Made by a program: the position numbers and the translations under genes. Below are positions 31,419 through 41,590 of a DNA stretch of 64,000 nt, one piece after another. Under the pieces are notes generated by a model. The model was not told the DNA's origin, made no database searches, and saw only the letters and a program-made list of their open reading frames with translations. The stretch comes from Ideonella aquatica (GTDB lineage: Bacteria > Pseudomonadota > Gammaproteobacteria > Burkholderiales > Burkholderiaceae_C), in the NCBI RefSeq assembly GCF_018069755.1, contig NZ_JAGQDE010000002.1, forward strand, positions 399,124-463,123, read 5' to 3'. Numbering within the stretch: position 1 is the first letter of the stretch; every line of letters starts with the position of its first letter.

Positions 31419-32258
31419 ATGCCAGAGTTGCCGGAAGTCGAGGTCACGCGGCGCAGCATTGCTGCGGTCGAGGGCGCCCAGGTCCAGCGCCTGCGCCTGG
31501 GCAAACCGCTGCGCTGGCCCTTGGGCCGGGCGCCCGAGGACCTGGCGGGCTGCCGCATCGGGCCGCTGGGTCGGCGCGGCAAGTACCTGCTGATGCCGCT
31601 GCAGGGCCCGGAAGGCGGCAGCGCCGGCGTGCTGCTGTGGCACCTGGGCATGTCGGGCTCGCTGGCCTGGCTGACCGGGCCGCATGCCGCCAACTCGGCG
31701 GGCCTGCACGACCATGTCGACCTGCTGACCGACCAGGGCCTGCTGCGCCTGACCGATCCGCGGCGCTTCGGTGCGGTGGTCTGGTCGGCCTCCTTGCAGC
31801 AGGACCCGGCGGCCAAGCTGCTGGCCGGCCTGGGCCCCGAGCCCTTTGACGAGACGCTCACCGACGCCCGCTTCCTGGCTGCGCTGCGGACCCGGCGCAG
31901 CCCGATCAAGCCGGCGCTGCTGTCGGGCGAGCTGGTCGTGGGCGCGGGCAACATCTACGCCAGCGACGCGCTGTTCGAAGCCGGCATTGACCCCCGCACG
32001 CCCTGCCACCGCATCGGTCCGCGGCGGGCGTCGCGGCTGCTGGCGGCGGTGCGCCAGGTGCTGGCCGAGGCGATCGAGGCCGGCGGCTCCACGCTGAAGG
32101 ATTTCCGTGATGCGCATGGCAGCGTCGGCCAGTACCAGCAGGCGGTGCGGGTCTATGGCCGCGAGGGCGAAGCCTGCCGGCGTTGCGGCCACGCGATACG
32201 CCGGCTGTTGCAAGGCCAGCGCGCCACCTATTACTGCCCCGGTTGCCAGCGCCGCTGA
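31419..32258 (+). CDS. mutM: Formamidopyrimidine-DNA glycosylase MutM (Fpg)
   Basis: 279 residues from the ATG at 31419. The catalytic N-terminal proline after Met is present ([14 protein letters not shown]), with the C-terminal zinc finger CRRCGHAI...YYCPGCQRR and the helix-two-turn-helix segment [13 protein letters not shown]. It removes 8-oxoguanine and formamidopyrimidines from DNA and nicks the abasic site. It is divergent from the TPR gene, and two genes before mutY, its partner in the 8-oxoG system. Confidence 0.96.
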   Translation: MPELPEVEVTRRSIAAVEGAQVQRLRLGKPLRWPLGRAPEDLAGCRIGPLGRRGKYLLMPLQGPEGGSAGVLLWHLGMSGSLAWLTGPHAANSAGLHDHVDLLTDQGLLRLTDPRRFGAVVWSASLQQDPAAKLLAGLGPEPFDETLTDARFLAALRTRRSPIKPALLSGELVVGAGNIYASDALFEAGIDPRTPCHRIGPRRASRLLAAVRQVLAEAIEAGGSTLKDFRDAHGSVGQYQQAVRVYGREGEACRRCGHAIRRLLQGQRATYYCPGCQRR

Positions 32259-32276
32259 TACGATCGCCCACTGACC

Positions 32277-34322
32277 GTGAAGACCCGCGACCCCGCCCTG
32301 GACACCGACCCGACCGCCCTGCAGCCGATGCTGGTGCCGGGTCTGGATGCCCTGACCGACTGGCGCCTCGCGCTGGAGCGCGACCTGGACGCGCTGACCC
32401 GCTTCCTGGTCGAGGGCGAGTTGCTCTCCAGCTCGGCCCTGCAAACCGCCCAGTCCCTGCGCCAGCGCCTGGCCAGCGACAAGCTGGTGGTGGCCTTCGT
32501 GGCCGAGTTCTCGCGCGGCAAGAGCGAGCTGATCAACGCCATCTTCTTTGCCGATGCCGGCCAGCGCGTGCTGCCGGCCACGCCCGGCCGCACCACCATG
32601 TGCCCGGTCGAGCTGAGCTGGGACGAGCAGGAGCTGCCCACGCTCGATCTTCTGCCCATCGACACCCGCCGCGAAGGCATCTCATTGGCCGAGTGGCGCC
32701 GCCAGCGCGAGCGCTGGCACCGCGTGCAGCTGGACCCGTCCGACATGGCGGCGCTCTCGCGCGCGGTGGTCGAGGTCACCGCCACCCGCCATGTCAGCAT
32801 CGATCAGGCGCGCGCGCTGGGCCTGTGGTCCGACGAAATCGGCGCCGACAACCCGCCGGTGGCCTCGGATGGCCAGGTCGAGGTGCCCGCCTGGCGCCAC
32901 GCCATCATCAACTTCCCGCACCCGCTGCTGCAGCGTGGCCTGGTGGTGGTCGACACCCCGGGCCTGAACGCGATCGGTGCCGAGCCCGAGCTGACCCTGG
33001 GCCTGCTGCCCAGTGCCCATGCGGCGCTGTTCGTGCTGGGCGCCGACACCGGCGTCACCCGCTCCGACCTCGACGTCTGGACCCAGCACCTGGGCGGCCA
33101 GGGCCTGAGCTGCTTTGTCGTGCTCAACAAGGTCGACACCCTGGCCGACCCGCTGGCCACCGAGGAAGACCGCGAGGCCGCGATTGAGCGCCAGTGCGTC
33201 AACACCGCCGAGACCCTGCACATCGACCGCGACCGCGTGTTTCCGGTGTCGGCGCGCATGGCACTGACCGCCCGCCTGGAGGGCGATGCCGAGCGCCTGA
33301 GCGCCAGCCGGCTGCCGGCGCTGGAAGCCGCGCTGACGCAGAACCTGCTGCCGCAGCGCCAGCGGCTGCTGGGCAAGACGGTGATCGGCGGCGTGCAGTC
33401 GCTGCTGGAGCACGCCACGCGCCGCCTGCGCGACCAGCGCCGCCACAATGCCGAGCAAATGCTCGAGCTGCGCGGCCTGCGCGGCAAGAGCCAGGGCCGC
33501 GTCAACCAGATGCTCACCCGGGTGCGCGCCGACACCACCGAGTTCGAGCGCTGCACCGCCCGTCTGTCGGCGCTGCGTGCCGTGCACGCGCGCATGCTGC
33601 GCGGCACGCTGCGCTCGCTCTCCTCTGAGCGCGTGCGCGAGGCGGTGAACGCGCTGCAGCAGACCCTGGGCAGCAGCTGGTTCAACCTGCGCGCGCGCGC
33701 CGCCTTCGGCGAGCTGTGCCAGCGCCTGGTGGCCCACATCGACAAGGCCGCCCACGACTGCACCGAGATCGGCCAGATGCTCGAGGCCTCGTTCCAGCAG
33801 CTCAACGCCGAGTTCGGCTTCTCGCTGGTGCTGGAGCCTGCGCCCGACCTGGCGGTCTTCCGTGAGGAGCTGCAGCTGATCGAGCGGGGCTATGCGCGCT
33901 ACTTCGGCGTCACCCGCATCGTGCGCATGACGCAGGACGGCTTCAATGAGCAGCTGCAGCGCATGCTGGTGTCCAAGCTGCGCACCGTGTTCGAGACCGC
34001 GCAGGGCGAGGTCGAGGCCTGGAACCAGGCCGCCTCGGCCATGATCGACGGCCAGTACCGCGAGCGGCGGCGCAGCTTCAAGCGCCGCGCCGAGGCGCTG
34101 GAGCGCATCCTGCAGGCCACCGGCGAGCTTGAGCGCCGCCTGGCTGAGGTCGAGGCCCAGGACCAGCGCCTGCTGGCGCAGGTGGACCAGGCCTATGACC
34201 TGGGCACCGCGGTGCGCCAGCGCGCCGAGCGCGGCCCGGCGGCGCTGCCCTCAGCCACCGGCCGCAGCCCGCTGACGCTGGTGCGCAGCGACGGCGCCAT
34301 GGCCCCGTCGCGCCGCGCGTGA
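32277..34322 (+). CDS. Dynamin-like large GTPase
   Basis: 681 residues with a GTG start. The GTPase domain has G1 AEFSRGKSELINA, G3 VVVDTPGLNAIG and G4 VLNKVD. A long alpha-helical stalk follows (about residues 350-640), as in bacterial dynamin-like proteins, which remodel or protect membranes. There is no transmembrane segment. It sits between mutM and mutY and overlaps mutY by GTGA, an arrangement found in Burkholderiales. Its cellular role is not known. Confidence 0.85.
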   Translation: MKTRDPALDTDPTALQPMLVPGLDALTDWRLALERDLDALTRFLVEGELLSSSALQTAQSLRQRLASDKLVVAFVAEFSRGKSELINAIFFADAGQRVLPATPGRTTMCPVELSWDEQELPTLDLLPIDTRREGISLAEWRRQRERWHRVQLDPSDMAALSRAVVEVTATRHVSIDQARALGLWSDEIGADNPPVASDGQVEVPAWRHAIINFPHPLLQRGLVVVDTPGLNAIGAEPELTLGLLPSAHAALFVLGADTGVTRSDLDVWTQHLGGQGLSCFVVLNKVDTLADPLATEEDREAAIERQCVNTAETLHIDRDRVFPVSARMALTARLEGDAERLSASRLPALEAALTQNLLPQRQRLLGKTVIGGVQSLLEHATRRLRDQRRHNAEQMLELRGLRGKSQGRVNQMLTRVRADTTEFERCTARLSALRAVHARMLRGTLRSLSSERVREAVNALQQTLGSSWFNLRARAAFGELCQRLVAHIDKAAHDCTEIGQMLEASFQQLNAEFGFSLVLEPAPDLAVFREELQLIERGYARYFGVTRIVRMTQDGFNEQLQRMLVSKLRTVFETAQGEVEAWNQAASAMIDGQYRERRRSFKRRAEALERILQATGELERRLAEVEAQDQRLLAQVDQAYDLGTAVRQRAERGPAALPSATGRSPLTLVRSDGAMAPSRRA

Positions 34323-35371
34323 ACCCGCCGCTGCCCGACATCGCCGGCCCGCTGGTGGCCTGGCAACGCCGCCACGGCCGCCATGCGTTGCCCTGGCAGG
34401 GCACGCGCGACCCCTACCGCGTGTGGCTGTCCGAGATCATGCTGCAGCAGACCCAGGTCAGCACCGTGCTGGGCTACTTCGAGCGCTTCCTGAAGCGCTT
34501 TCCCGACGTCGCCGCGCTGGCCGCCGCGCCGCAAGATGACGTGCTGACGCTGTGGGCCGGCCTGGGCTACTACAGCCGCGCGCGCAATCTGCACCGCTGC
34601 GCCCAGCAGGTGGTGGCGCAGCATGGCGGCGCCTTTCCGCGCAGCGCGCAGGCGCTGCAGGCATTGCCCGGCATTGGCCGCAGCACCGCGGCGGCCATCG
34701 CTGCCTTCTGCTGGGACGAGCGTGTGCCCATCCTGGACGGCAACGTCAAGCGCGTGCTCACCCGCGTGCTGGCCTTTGACGGCGACCTGGCCGAGACCCG
34801 CCATGAGCGCGCGCTGTGGGCCCAGGCCCAGGACCTGCTGCCGCTGCCAGCGCAGGACATGCCCGCCTACACCCAGGGCCTGATGGACCTGGGCGCCACG
34901 CTGTGCAGCCAGCGCCAGCCGCGCTGCACCGACTGTCCGCTGCAGGCCCATTGCCGCGCCCGCGCCGAGGACCGCACGGCCGAGTTCCCGCGCAAGACCC
35001 GCAAGCTCAAGCGCAGCCGGGTGGCGCTGACCTGGCTGTGGCTGCGCCGCGCCGACGGCGCCCACTGGCTGCTGCCGCGCCCGGCGCGCGGCGTGTGGGC
35101 CGGGCTGTGGAGCCTGCCCGAGTGCGCCAACGTGGCCGAGGCGCAGGCGGCGGTGCAGGGCTGGCAGGGCACGGCCACGCCGGGCGAGACCTTTACCCAT
35201 GTGCTCACCCACCGCGACCTGGTCATCACGCCCTGGCAGTTCCGCTTCAGTGGCGAGGCGCCGTCGGCCGAGCAACTGCAGCACCGCTGGCCCGGGGGGC
35301 GCTGGCTGGCCCCGGCCGAGCTGGATGCGGTGGGCTTGCCCGCGCCGTTGACGCGCCTCCTGCGGCGCTGA
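34319..35371 (+). CDS. mutY: Adenine DNA glycosylase MutY
   Basis: 350 residues with a GTG start overlapping the GTPase gene. The HhH-GPD fold is clear: WLSEIMLQQTQVSTVLGYF, LPGIGRSTAAAIAAFCWD with the catalytic aspartate in VPILDGNVKRVLTR. The [4Fe-4S] motif C-x6-C-x2-C-x5-C is CSQRQPRCTDCPLQAHC. The C-terminal domain is NUDIX-like (RPARGVWAGLWSLPE) and recognises 8-oxoG. It excises adenine opposite 8-oxoguanine. Confidence 0.96.
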   Translation: MNPPLPDIAGPLVAWQRRHGRHALPWQGTRDPYRVWLSEIMLQQTQVSTVLGYFERFLKRFPDVAALAAAPQDDVLTLWAGLGYYSRARNLHRCAQQVVAQHGGAFPRSAQALQALPGIGRSTAAAIAAFCWDERVPILDGNVKRVLTRVLAFDGDLAETRHERALWAQAQDLLPLPAQDMPAYTQGLMDLGATLCSQRQPRCTDCPLQAHCRARAEDRTAEFPRKTRKLKRSRVALTWLWLRRADGAHWLLPRPARGVWAGLWSLPECANVAEAQAAVQGWQGTATPGETFTHVLTHRDLVITPWQFRFSGEAPSAEQLQHRWPGGRWLAPAELDAVGLPAPLTRLLRR

Positions 35372-35382
35372 TCTGGCCCTGA

Positions 35383-36009
35383 TCAGGCGCTGATCAGCCC
35401 CTGCTGCAGCAGGAAGGCGTGTACCACCTGCAGCCGCGCCAGCGGGTCGTCCAGCGCCAACAGGCGCTGCCGCGCCTGCAAGGAGATGGGCAGCAGCTCG
35501 CACCAGCGGTGCGCCACCCAGCCGGCGTCATCGGGGCGCGCGGCGCCGGCCAGCCAGTGCGGGTCGCGCGCGGTGATCGCGGGCAGCGCGCGGGTCAGCG
35601 CATCGGCGGCGCCCTGCAGTGCCGCGCCGGGCGGCAGCGGCGGATCCTCGGGCAGCCACTGGATGTCCTCGGCCTGCCACAGACCCAGCGTCTGCGCGCT
35701 GGCGCGACCAAAGCGGAAGCGCCGCCCGCCCTCGCAGCGGATGCGCAGCAGCCCGGGGCGCTCGGCGTCCACATCGCGCAGCAGCGCCAGCGTGCCCAGG
35801 TCTTCAAAGCGCACGCCCTCGTCCTGACCGGGCAGGCGCACCTCGGTGCCCTGGGTCAGGCAGACCACGCCGAAGGGGCTGTTCTCGCGCAGGCAGCGGC
35901 CGATCAGGTCCAGGTAGCGCGCCTCGAACACCTTCAGCGACAACGCGCCGCCGGGGAACAGCACCGCCTGCAGCGGAAACAGCGGCAGGGACTGCGGCAG
36001 ATCGCTCAC
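35383..36009 (-). CDS. LON substrate-binding-domain protein
   Basis: 208 residues with a GTG start that overlaps the rapZ stop (GTGA). The N-terminus [20 protein letters not shown] and [16 protein letters not shown] are the standard signature of the N-terminal domain of Lon protease, but no ATPase or peptidase domain follows. Such stand-alone proteins are common in proteobacteria and their role is not established. It converges with mutY, with 11 bases between the ends. Confidence 0.88.
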   Translation of the reverse strand: MSDLPQSLPLFPLQAVLFPGGALSLKVFEARYLDLIGRCLRENSPFGVVCLTQGTEVRLPGQDEGVRFEDLGTLALLRDVDAERPGLLRIRCEGGRRFRFGRASAQTLGLWQAEDIQWLPEDPPLPPGAALQGAADALTRALPAITARDPHWLAGAARPDDAGWVAHRWCELLPISLQARQRLLALDDPLARLQVVHAFLLQQGLISA

Positions 36010-36917
36010 GCGGCGGGCGCCAGCTCGCGGTGGCGGCGCAGCGTGGCCACGCGGCCGGCAAAGCGCCGCGCCAGCTGCTCGACGATGTAGACCGAGCGGT
36101 GCTGGCCGCCGGTGCAGCCAATCGCCACCGTCAGGTAGCTGCGCTGGTCGTGCTCGAAGGACGGCAGCCAGTGGCGCACGAAGCCATCGATCATGTCCAC
36201 CATCTGGCCCACCTCAGGCTGCGCCTGCAGGTAGTCGGCCACCGGCGCGTCCAGGCCGGTCTGCACGCGCAGCTCGCGGATGTAGAAGGGGTTGGGCAGC
36301 ACGCGCACGTCGTACACCAGGTCGGCGTCCAGCGGCACGCCGCGCTTGAAGGCAAAGGACTCGAAGACCAGCGTCAGCCGGCTGCCTTCGGCGCCCACCA
36401 GGTCACGCACCCAGCTGCGCAGCTGGGCCGGACGTAGCTTGGAGGTGTCCAGCACGGTGGAGCGCTCGCGCAGCTCGGCCAGCAGTGTGCGCTCCAGCTC
36501 GATCGCCTCGAACAGCGCGCGGTGGGCGTCGCCGTCGATCACCGGCTTGCTCAAGGGGTGCGGGCGGCGGGTTTCAGAAAAGCGCGTCACCAGCTGGGTG
36601 GTGGTGGCGTCCAGGAACAGGCTGCGCACCACCACGCCTTCGGCGCGCAATTGATCCAGCACCGGGCCCAGGTGGGGCAGCGAGCCGGCGGTGCGCACAT
36701 CCACCGCGATCGCCATGCGGCGCACGCCGTGCTCGGTTTCGACGCGGATGAAGTCGCGCAGCAGCTCGGGCGGCAGGTTGTCGACGCAGAAGAAACCGGC
36801 GTCCTCCAGCGCATGCAGCGCCACCGACTTGCCCGAGCCCGCAGTGCCGGTGACCAGCACCACCTCGCGCTGCGCGGTGGCGGCCAGCGGGTTGAGCTCG
36901 TCCTCGTCCTGGCTCAT
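36006..36917 (-). CDS. rapZ: RNase adapter protein RapZ
   Basis: 303 residues. Walker A is [20 protein letters not shown], followed by VDNLPPELL. The C-terminal domain has [27 protein letters not shown]-like [11 protein letters not shown], and [18 protein letters not shown]. RapZ binds GlcN6P and guides RNase E cleavage of GlmZ in enterobacteria; outside them its targets are less clear. It overlaps recN by ATGA and the LON-domain gene by GTGA. Confidence 0.94.
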   Translation of the reverse strand: MSQDEDELNPLAATAQREVVLVTGTAGSGKSVALHALEDAGFFCVDNLPPELLRDFIRVETEHGVRRMAIAVDVRTAGSLPHLGPVLDQLRAEGVVVRSLFLDATTTQLVTRFSETRRPHPLSKPVIDGDAHRALFEAIELERTLLAELRERSTVLDTSKLRPAQLRSWVRDLVGAEGSRLTLVFESFAFKRGVPLDADLVYDVRVLPNPFYIRELRVQTGLDAPVADYLQAQPEVGQMVDMIDGFVRHWLPSFEHDQRSYLTVAIGCTGGQHRSVYIVEQLARRFAGRVATLRRHRELAPAA

Positions 36918-38578
36918 CGTGCCTCTCCGGCACCTTGGCGGATCAACTCCTGTGCATGGGCCAGGCTGGTGCCCGCGGCGCGCTCGCCGCCCAGCATCCG
37001 GGCCACTTCGGCCACGCGGGCCTCGCCGGCCACCGGGGTGACGCGGCTGAGCGTGCGGCCGGCCTGCTCGGCCTTGGCCACCACATAGTGGCGGTCGGCG
37101 CAGGCGGCCACTTGCGGCAGGTGGGTCACGGCCAGCACCTGGGCGCGCTGGCCCAGGCGCTTCATCAGACGGCCCACGGTGTCGGCCACGGTGCCACCGA
37201 CGCCCGAATCAATCTCATCGAAGATCAGCGTGGCCGGGCCGCTGGCCTGGGCCTGCACCGTGGTCACCGCAATCGCCAGCGCCAGGCGCGAGAGCTCGCC
37301 GCCCGAGGCCACCTTGGCCAGCGCACGCGGTGCGCTGCCGGCGTGGCCGGCCACGCGCAGCTCCACGCTTTCCAGGCCAAAGGCCTGCGGCTCGTCTTGC
37401 GGCAGCAGGGCCACTTCAAAGCGGCCACCGGCCATGCCCAGCTGCTGCATCGCCTCGGTCACGCGTTCGGCCAGCGGGCCGGCGGCCTTGTGGCGCGCCT
37501 TGCTGATCTTGCGTGCCTCGGTGCGCCAGGCGGCCTCGGCGGCGTTGGTGCGGGCCTGCAGGCCGTCCAGGTCGGCGGCCTGGTCCAGCGCGCGCAGCGC
37601 GGCTTGCCATTCGGCCAGCAGCGCCGGCAGTTCTTCAGGCGGGCGGCGGTAGCGGCGCGCCAGGCTCATCCAGGCCGACAGGCGGGCGTCCAGCTCAGTC
37701 AGGCGCGCCGGGTCGAGCTCGGCGCGCGACAGGTAGGCGCGCAGCGTGTGCGCGGCGTCGTCGATCTGGGCCTGCGCGTCGCGCAGTGCGGTCAGTGCGG
37801 GCGCCAGCCGGGCGTCAAACTCGGCCACGTCGTCCAGCGCGTCGATCGCGCGGGCGGTCAGGCTGCTGGCGCTGGCGTCGTCGTCGTCCAGCTGGGCGGC
37901 GGCGCGTCCCACCGCATCGATCAGCGCCTGGCCATGGGCCAGCCGCTGGTGCTCGGCGTTCAGCGCGGGCCATTCGTCGGCGCCGGGCGCCAGGCGCTCC
38001 AGCTCGCCAATCTGCCACTGCAGGCGCTCGCGCTCATTGGCCAGCTCGTTCTGGCGGGTACGGGCGTCAGCCAGCGTCTGCGCGGCGGCGCGCCAGTCGG
38101 CAAAGGCCTGGGCCAGGGCGCGGGTGTCCACGCCGGCCTGTTCGTCCAGCAGCGCGCGCACCGCGGCCGGCCGCGTCAGGCCCTGCCAGGCGTGCTGGCC
38201 GTGGATGTCCACCAGATGATCGGCCGCCTCGCGCAGCTGGGCCACGGTGGCCGGGCTGCCGTTGACAAAGGCGCGGCTCTTGCCCTGCGCATCGACGATG
38301 CGGCGCAGCAGCAGCTCGTCGCCGCCCTCGAAGCCGGCCTCGTCCAGCCAGCCGGTCAGCGACGCGGGGCAGTCAAAGGTGGCGGTGATCTCAGCGCGCG
38401 GCGCGCCCTCGCGCACCACCAGCGCTTCGGCGCGCGCGCCCAGCGCCAGTTGCAGTGCGTCGACCAGGATGGACTTGCCGGCGCCGGTCTCGCCGGTGAG
38501 CACACCAAAGCCCGCGCCGAAGTCCAGATCGAGCGCGTCGACGATGACAAAGTCCTTGAGCGTCAGATGCTTGAGCAT
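36914..38578 (-). CDS. recN: DNA repair protein RecN
   Basis: 554 residues, an SMC-like ATPase. It begins [20 protein letters not shown]; Walker A is [16 protein letters not shown]. Two coiled-coil arms fill about 160-360, and the C-terminal lobe has the signature [14 protein letters not shown] and Walker [12 protein letters not shown], with [13 protein letters not shown]. It acts at DNA double-strand breaks. No LexA box was seen in the 21 bases between it and nadK. Confidence 0.95.
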   Translation of the reverse strand: MLKHLTLKDFVIVDALDLDFGAGFGVLTGETGAGKSILVDALQLALGARAEALVVREGAPRAEITATFDCPASLTGWLDEAGFEGGDELLLRRIVDAQGKSRAFVNGSPATVAQLREAADHLVDIHGQHAWQGLTRPAAVRALLDEQAGVDTRALAQAFADWRAAAQTLADARTRQNELANERERLQWQIGELERLAPGADEWPALNAEHQRLAHGQALIDAVGRAAAQLDDDDASASSLTARAIDALDDVAEFDARLAPALTALRDAQAQIDDAAHTLRAYLSRAELDPARLTELDARLSAWMSLARRYRRPPEELPALLAEWQAALRALDQAADLDGLQARTNAAEAAWRTEARKISKARHKAAGPLAERVTEAMQQLGMAGGRFEVALLPQDEPQAFGLESVELRVAGHAGSAPRALAKVASGGELSRLALAIAVTTVQAQASGPATLIFDEIDSGVGGTVADTVGRLMKRLGQRAQVLAVTHLPQVAACADRHYVVAKAEQAGRTLSRVTPVAGEARVAEVARMLGGERAAGTSLAHAQELIRQGAGEAR

Positions 38579-38599
38579 GTGGCCCTCTGGGCGGAGTGG

Positions 38600-39475
38600 T
38601 TACACCACCCCCTCGTACCAGCGCAGCTTGCGGCGCAGCGTGGCGTAGTAGCTCCAGCCGCGCGGGTGCAGAAAGCGCACCGACTGCGCCGAACGCCGCA
38701 CCCGCACCTGGTCGCCATGCAGCAGGCTGGCCAGACGTTGGGTGTCAAAGCTGGCGCTGGTGTCGCGGCCGTTGACGATGGTGATTTCCACCTCTTGCGA
38801 ATCGGGCAGCACGATCGGCCGGTTCGACAGCGTGTGCGAGGCAATCGGCACCAGCAGCCAGCCGCCGATCGCCGGGTGGATGATGGGCCCGCCGGCCGAC
38901 AGCGCATAGGCGGTGGAGCCGGTGGGCGAGGCCAGGATCAGGCCATCGGCGCGCATATTGGCGACAAATTCGCCGCCAATGTCCACCCGCAGCTCCACCA
39001 TGCTGGCAAAGGCGCCGCGGCCCACCACCACATCATTCAGCGCCAGACCCTGAAAGATCTGCTCACCGTCGCGCCAGATGCCGCCTTCGATCATCGAGCG
39101 GCGCTCTTCCTCGTAGTCGCCCTCCACAATCGGGCCCAGCGCCTCTTCCCAGTCGGTGGCGCGCACATCGGTGATGAAGCCCAGCCGGCCCTGGTTGATG
39201 CCTACCAGCGGCAAGTTGTAGGCGGCCAGCTCGCGGGCGATGCCCAGCATCGTGCCGTCGCCGCCCACCACCACCGCCAGGTCACAGGCGGCACCGATCT
39301 GCTCGGGCGTGAGCGCGCCGTAGTCGTTCCAACCGGTGTTGAACGCGGTGTCGCGGTCGACCGAGACTTCCAGACCGCGGCGCGACAGAAACTCGGCGAT
39401 GCGCTCCAGCATCGGCCGAATGCCCTGGGCCTGGTACTTGCCGATCAGCGCGGCATGGCGAAAGCGCACGGTCAT
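38600..39475 (-). CDS. nadK: NAD kinase
   Basis: 291 residues from the ATG at 39475 ([15 protein letters not shown]); in-frame codons further upstream do not fit the family. The catalytic [13 protein letters not shown] and the NAD-binding [24 protein letters not shown] motifs are present. It phosphorylates NAD to NADP. Gene order nadK-recN and divergence from hrcA match other Burkholderiales. Confidence 0.95.
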   Translation of the reverse strand: MTVRFRHAALIGKYQAQGIRPMLERIAEFLSRRGLEVSVDRDTAFNTGWNDYGALTPEQIGAACDLAVVVGGDGTMLGIARELAAYNLPLVGINQGRLGFITDVRATDWEEALGPIVEGDYEEERRSMIEGGIWRDGEQIFQGLALNDVVVGRGAFASMVELRVDIGGEFVANMRADGLILASPTGSTAYALSAGGPIIHPAIGGWLLVPIASHTLSNRPIVLPDSQEVEITIVNGRDTSASFDTQRLASLLHGDQVRVRRSAQSVRFLHPRGWSYYATLRRKLRWYEGVV

Positions 39476-39493
39476 GGTGTGGGGAATTACACC
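39476..39493. promoter_or_regulatory. Inverted repeat in the nadK-hrcA divergent region
   Basis: GGTGT, 8 bases, ACACC lies immediately upstream of the nadK start codon in the 72-base region shared with hrcA. It is not a CIRCE element, so HrcA autoregulation through CIRCE is not supported. It may be chance or a binding site. Confidence 0.2.
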
Positions 39494-39534
39494 ACAGGGC
39501 CTCTGGCGTTCCAGGGCCTCGGCGGGCATGTCCG

Positions 39535-39540
39535 TACAAT
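39535..39540 (+). promoter_or_regulatory. Possible -10 element (TACAAT) for hrcA
   Basis: TACAAT ends 7 bases before the ATG at 39548 and overlaps an alternative ATG at 39539. A start site at normal spacing would fall on the 39548 ATG, so the mRNA could be leaderless. The -35 is not clear. Confidence 0.4.
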
Positions 39541-39547
39541 GAAAAGC

Positions 39548-40579
39548 ATGCTCGACGAGCGCGCCCGTTCCCTGCTGAAAACCCTGGTTGAACGCTACAT
39601 CGCCGACGGCCAGCCGGTGGGTTCGCGCACGCTGTCCAAGGCCAGCGGCCTGGAGCTGTCACCGGCCACCATTCGCAATGTGATGGCTGACCTTGAGGAC
39701 ATGGGCCTGATCGTCAGCCCCCACACCTCCGCCGGCCGCGTGCCCACCGCGCGCGGCTACCGGCTGTTTGTCGACACCATGCTGACGGTGCAGCCGCTGC
39801 AGCTGGACCACCCGCCAGCCGACATGGCCGCCGCGCGTGACCAGCTCCACCCCGACCAGCCCCAGCGCGTGATCGCCCAGGCGGCCAACCTGCTGTCCAG
39901 CCTGTCCAGCTTTGTGGGCGTGGTGACGGCGCCGCGCAAGAGCAGCGTCTTCCACCACATCGAGTTCCTGCGCCTGGGCGACAAGCGCGTGCTGGTCATC
40001 ATGGTGGCACCCGACGGCGACGTGCAGAACCGCGTCATCTTCACCGCCCACGACTACACCCAGAGCGAGCTGGTGGAAGCCACCAACTACCTCAACGCCC
40101 ACTACGCCGGCCTGGCCATCGATGAAGTGCGTGCCCGCCTGAAGGGCGAGATCGACCAGCTGCGCGGCGAGATCGCCACCCTGATGCAGGCCGCTGTGCA
40201 GGCCGGCACCGAGGCCATCGCCGATTCGCAAGAGCAGCTGGTGGTCAGCGGCGAGCGCAACCTGCTGGGCGTGCAGGACTTTGGCAACGACATGGGGTCC
40301 TTGCGCAAGATGTTCGACCTCTTCGAGCAAAAGACCCAGCTGATGCGCCTGCTCGACACCTCCAGCCGCGCCGAGGGCGTGCGCATCTTCATCGGCGGCG
40401 AAAGCCGCGTCGTGCCCTTCGAGGAGCTCTCGGTGGTGTCCGCCCCCTACGAGGTAGACGGCCGCGTGGTGGGCACACTGGGCGTGATCGGCCCCACCCG
40501 CATGGCCTACGACCGCATGATCCAGATCGTGGACATCACCTCCAAGCTGGTCAGCAACGCCTTGTCGGCGCCGCGCTGA
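39548..40579 (+). CDS. hrcA: Heat-inducible transcription repressor HrcA
   Basis: 343 residues from the ATG at 39548 ([17 protein letters not shown]); an ATG three codons upstream is possible but overlaps the putative -10. The N-terminal winged helix ([20 protein letters not shown], then [20 protein letters not shown]) and the GAF-like domain with [18 protein letters not shown] match the family. HrcA represses groESL/dnaK-type genes through CIRCE operators, none of which is in this window. It is divergent from nadK. Confidence 0.95.
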   Translation: MLDERARSLLKTLVERYIADGQPVGSRTLSKASGLELSPATIRNVMADLEDMGLIVSPHTSAGRVPTARGYRLFVDTMLTVQPLQLDHPPADMAAARDQLHPDQPQRVIAQAANLLSSLSSFVGVVTAPRKSSVFHHIEFLRLGDKRVLVIMVAPDGDVQNRVIFTAHDYTQSELVEATNYLNAHYAGLAIDEVRARLKGEIDQLRGEIATLMQAAVQAGTEAIADSQEQLVVSGERNLLGVQDFGNDMGSLRKMFDLFEQKTQLMRLLDTSSRAEGVRIFIGGESRVVPFEELSVVSAPYEVDGRVVGTLGVIGPTRMAYDRMIQIVDITSKLVSNALSAPR

Positions 40580-40608
40580 GCGGCGCCAGGGCGGTTGGTT
40601 CCTCTGCC

Positions 40609-40614
40609 TACAAT
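40609..40614 (+). promoter_or_regulatory. -10 element (TACAAT) for the CAU-anticodon tRNA
   Basis: TACAAT ends 10 bases before the first nucleotide of the tRNA at 40625, a typical distance for a tRNA promoter with a very short leader. It is located in the gap after hrcA. Confidence 0.5.
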
Positions 40615-40624
40615 CGCCCCCTTC

Positions 40625-40701
40625 GGGCCGCTAGCTCAGTCGGTTAGAGCAGAGGACTCATAATCCTTTGGTCCGGGGTTCGAGCCCCCGGCGGCCTACC
40701 A
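40625..40701 (+). tRNA. tRNA with anticodon CAU (elongator Met or Ile2)
   Basis: A full cloverleaf: acceptor GGGCCGC with GCGGCCT (G1-U72 wobble), D-arm GCTC/GAGC, anticodon stem AGGAC.. with loop CTCATAA giving CAT, T-arm CGGGG-TTCGAGC-CCCCG, and an encoded CCA. It is not an initiator, because position 1 pairs. The two pairs C4-G69 and C5-G68 are those I recall as TilS recognition elements in E. coli tRNA-Ile2, so C34 may be modified to lysidine and the tRNA may read AUA; an elongator methionine tRNA is the alternative. Confidence 0.9.
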
Positions 40702-40864
40702 CCCCCATCGGCGCGGGATGCGAGCGTATGGGGACCGTGATCGCGAGCCTGTCCAAGCGCATCGACGTGTGGCTGCGTGGCTTTGCCTTCATCCCATCTG
40801 AGGATGTCGCACGCCGGAAGGCTGCTTAGTCTCTGGGCCTTGTTCATTCTTGGACTGCAGAGGA
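40702..40864 (+). other. Gene-free stretch downstream of the CAU tRNA
   Basis: No convincing gene. One 33-codon open frame (ATG at about 40729, ending at TAG near 40829) has no ribosome site and no recognisable product. No integrase or direct repeat of the tRNA 3' end is seen here, so an attachment site cannot be supported. Confidence 0.4.
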
Positions 40865-40921
40865 ATGCCCATGTGACTGCCAACTCAATGCGCCGTCGCC
40901 GCACTGTGCGCTGCTTCCAGC

Positions 40922-41590
40922 ATGGCCATGGCGCGACAGGTCATCAATGAGAGCTTCACCGATGGCTTCATCGCCCCAGTCGCCATCGAGACACTGGGCA
41001 ACGGCGCAACGCTCAAGTCGACCGCGCGCAAATTCTCGGTCAAGGTCGCCGGTGGGTCGTGTGGCTCCTGTGGTCAGGCCGATGCCGTGAGCTTCTATCC
41101 GGCGACTGCGCCCCTGACCGGCAACTTCGTGACGGACCTGGAGTTCGTCCAGGATGGCCGAACGGCCGTCGACGGAAGCCAGGTGCGCAGCGGCATCTAC
41201 CTGGAGATGAAGGTGAATTCCCCTGACCATGTTGCCGGCAGCGTCTCGGTGTCGCTGACGGGCGACTTCCGGTCGAACGGAACCGAGTTCCACGGCGCCA
41301 CCGGGATGTCCTTCATCGGCAACGCGCTGGCGGGCTTCCAGGAGACCGCGATTCCCAAGACCGATGTGTCCTCGGGTGCATGGACGATGAGCCTGAGCCG
41401 GAGCGGTTCAATGTGCACGATCAGGCTGCTGGATCCAGCGGGTGTGGATCGCCTGGGCATGGCTCCGGTTTCGTGCTCCACCGAGCCACTCATCCCGGCC
41501 GTGGTACTTTTTTCCGGCTCAGGAGGTGACACTGCGAAGAATGGCACATACGGGGCAAGCCTGAAACGCCTGCGCCTCACGGCCGACTGA
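40922..41590 (+). CDS. Unknown exported protein whose signal peptide is interrupted by a stop codon
   Basis: 222 residues from the ATG at 40922. Upstream codons in the same frame (40877-40921) encode LPTQCAVAALCAASS joined to MAMA, a perfect signal-peptide core and AxA cleavage site, but a TGA at 40874 separates it from ATGs at 40865 and 40871. The best ribosome site (GAGGA, 6 bases away) serves the 40871 ATG, which is followed directly by the TGA. So as read the signal peptide cannot be made from a normal start. The mature part is beta-rich with a GGSCGSCGQAD cysteine pair; no family recognised. Either an inactivating mutation, a base-call error, or use of CTG at 40877 could explain it. Confidence 0.55.
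   Translation: MAMARQVINESFTDGFIAPVAIETLGNGATLKSTARKFSVKVAGGSCGSCGQADAVSFYPATAPLTGNFVTDLEFVQDGRTAVDGSQVRSGIYLEMKVNSPDHVAGSVSVSLTGDFRSNGTEFHGATGMSFIGNALAGFQETAIPKTDVSSGAWTMSLSRSGSMCTIRLLDPAGVDRLGMAPVSCSTEPLIPAVVLFSGSGGDTAKNGTYGASLKRLRLTAD

Noticed and set aside
35372..35400. Terminator between mutY and the LON-domain gene
   Set aside because: CTGATCAG-type palindromes are present, but they overlap the coding end and have no T-run, so a terminator call is not supported.
39476..39547. CIRCE operator upstream of hrcA
   Set aside because: The inverted repeat present (GGTGT-N8-ACACC) does not match the conserved CIRCE half-sites.
36935..40579. A 1,214-codon open frame on the plus strand
   Set aside because: It runs antisense through recN and nadK before entering hrcA in frame. 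The part before 39548 has His/Gln/Ala-rich shadow composition; only hrcA is real.
40625..40701. Phage or island attachment site at the CAU tRNA
   Set aside because: No integrase gene and no direct repeat of the tRNA 3' end were found in the following 2 kb.
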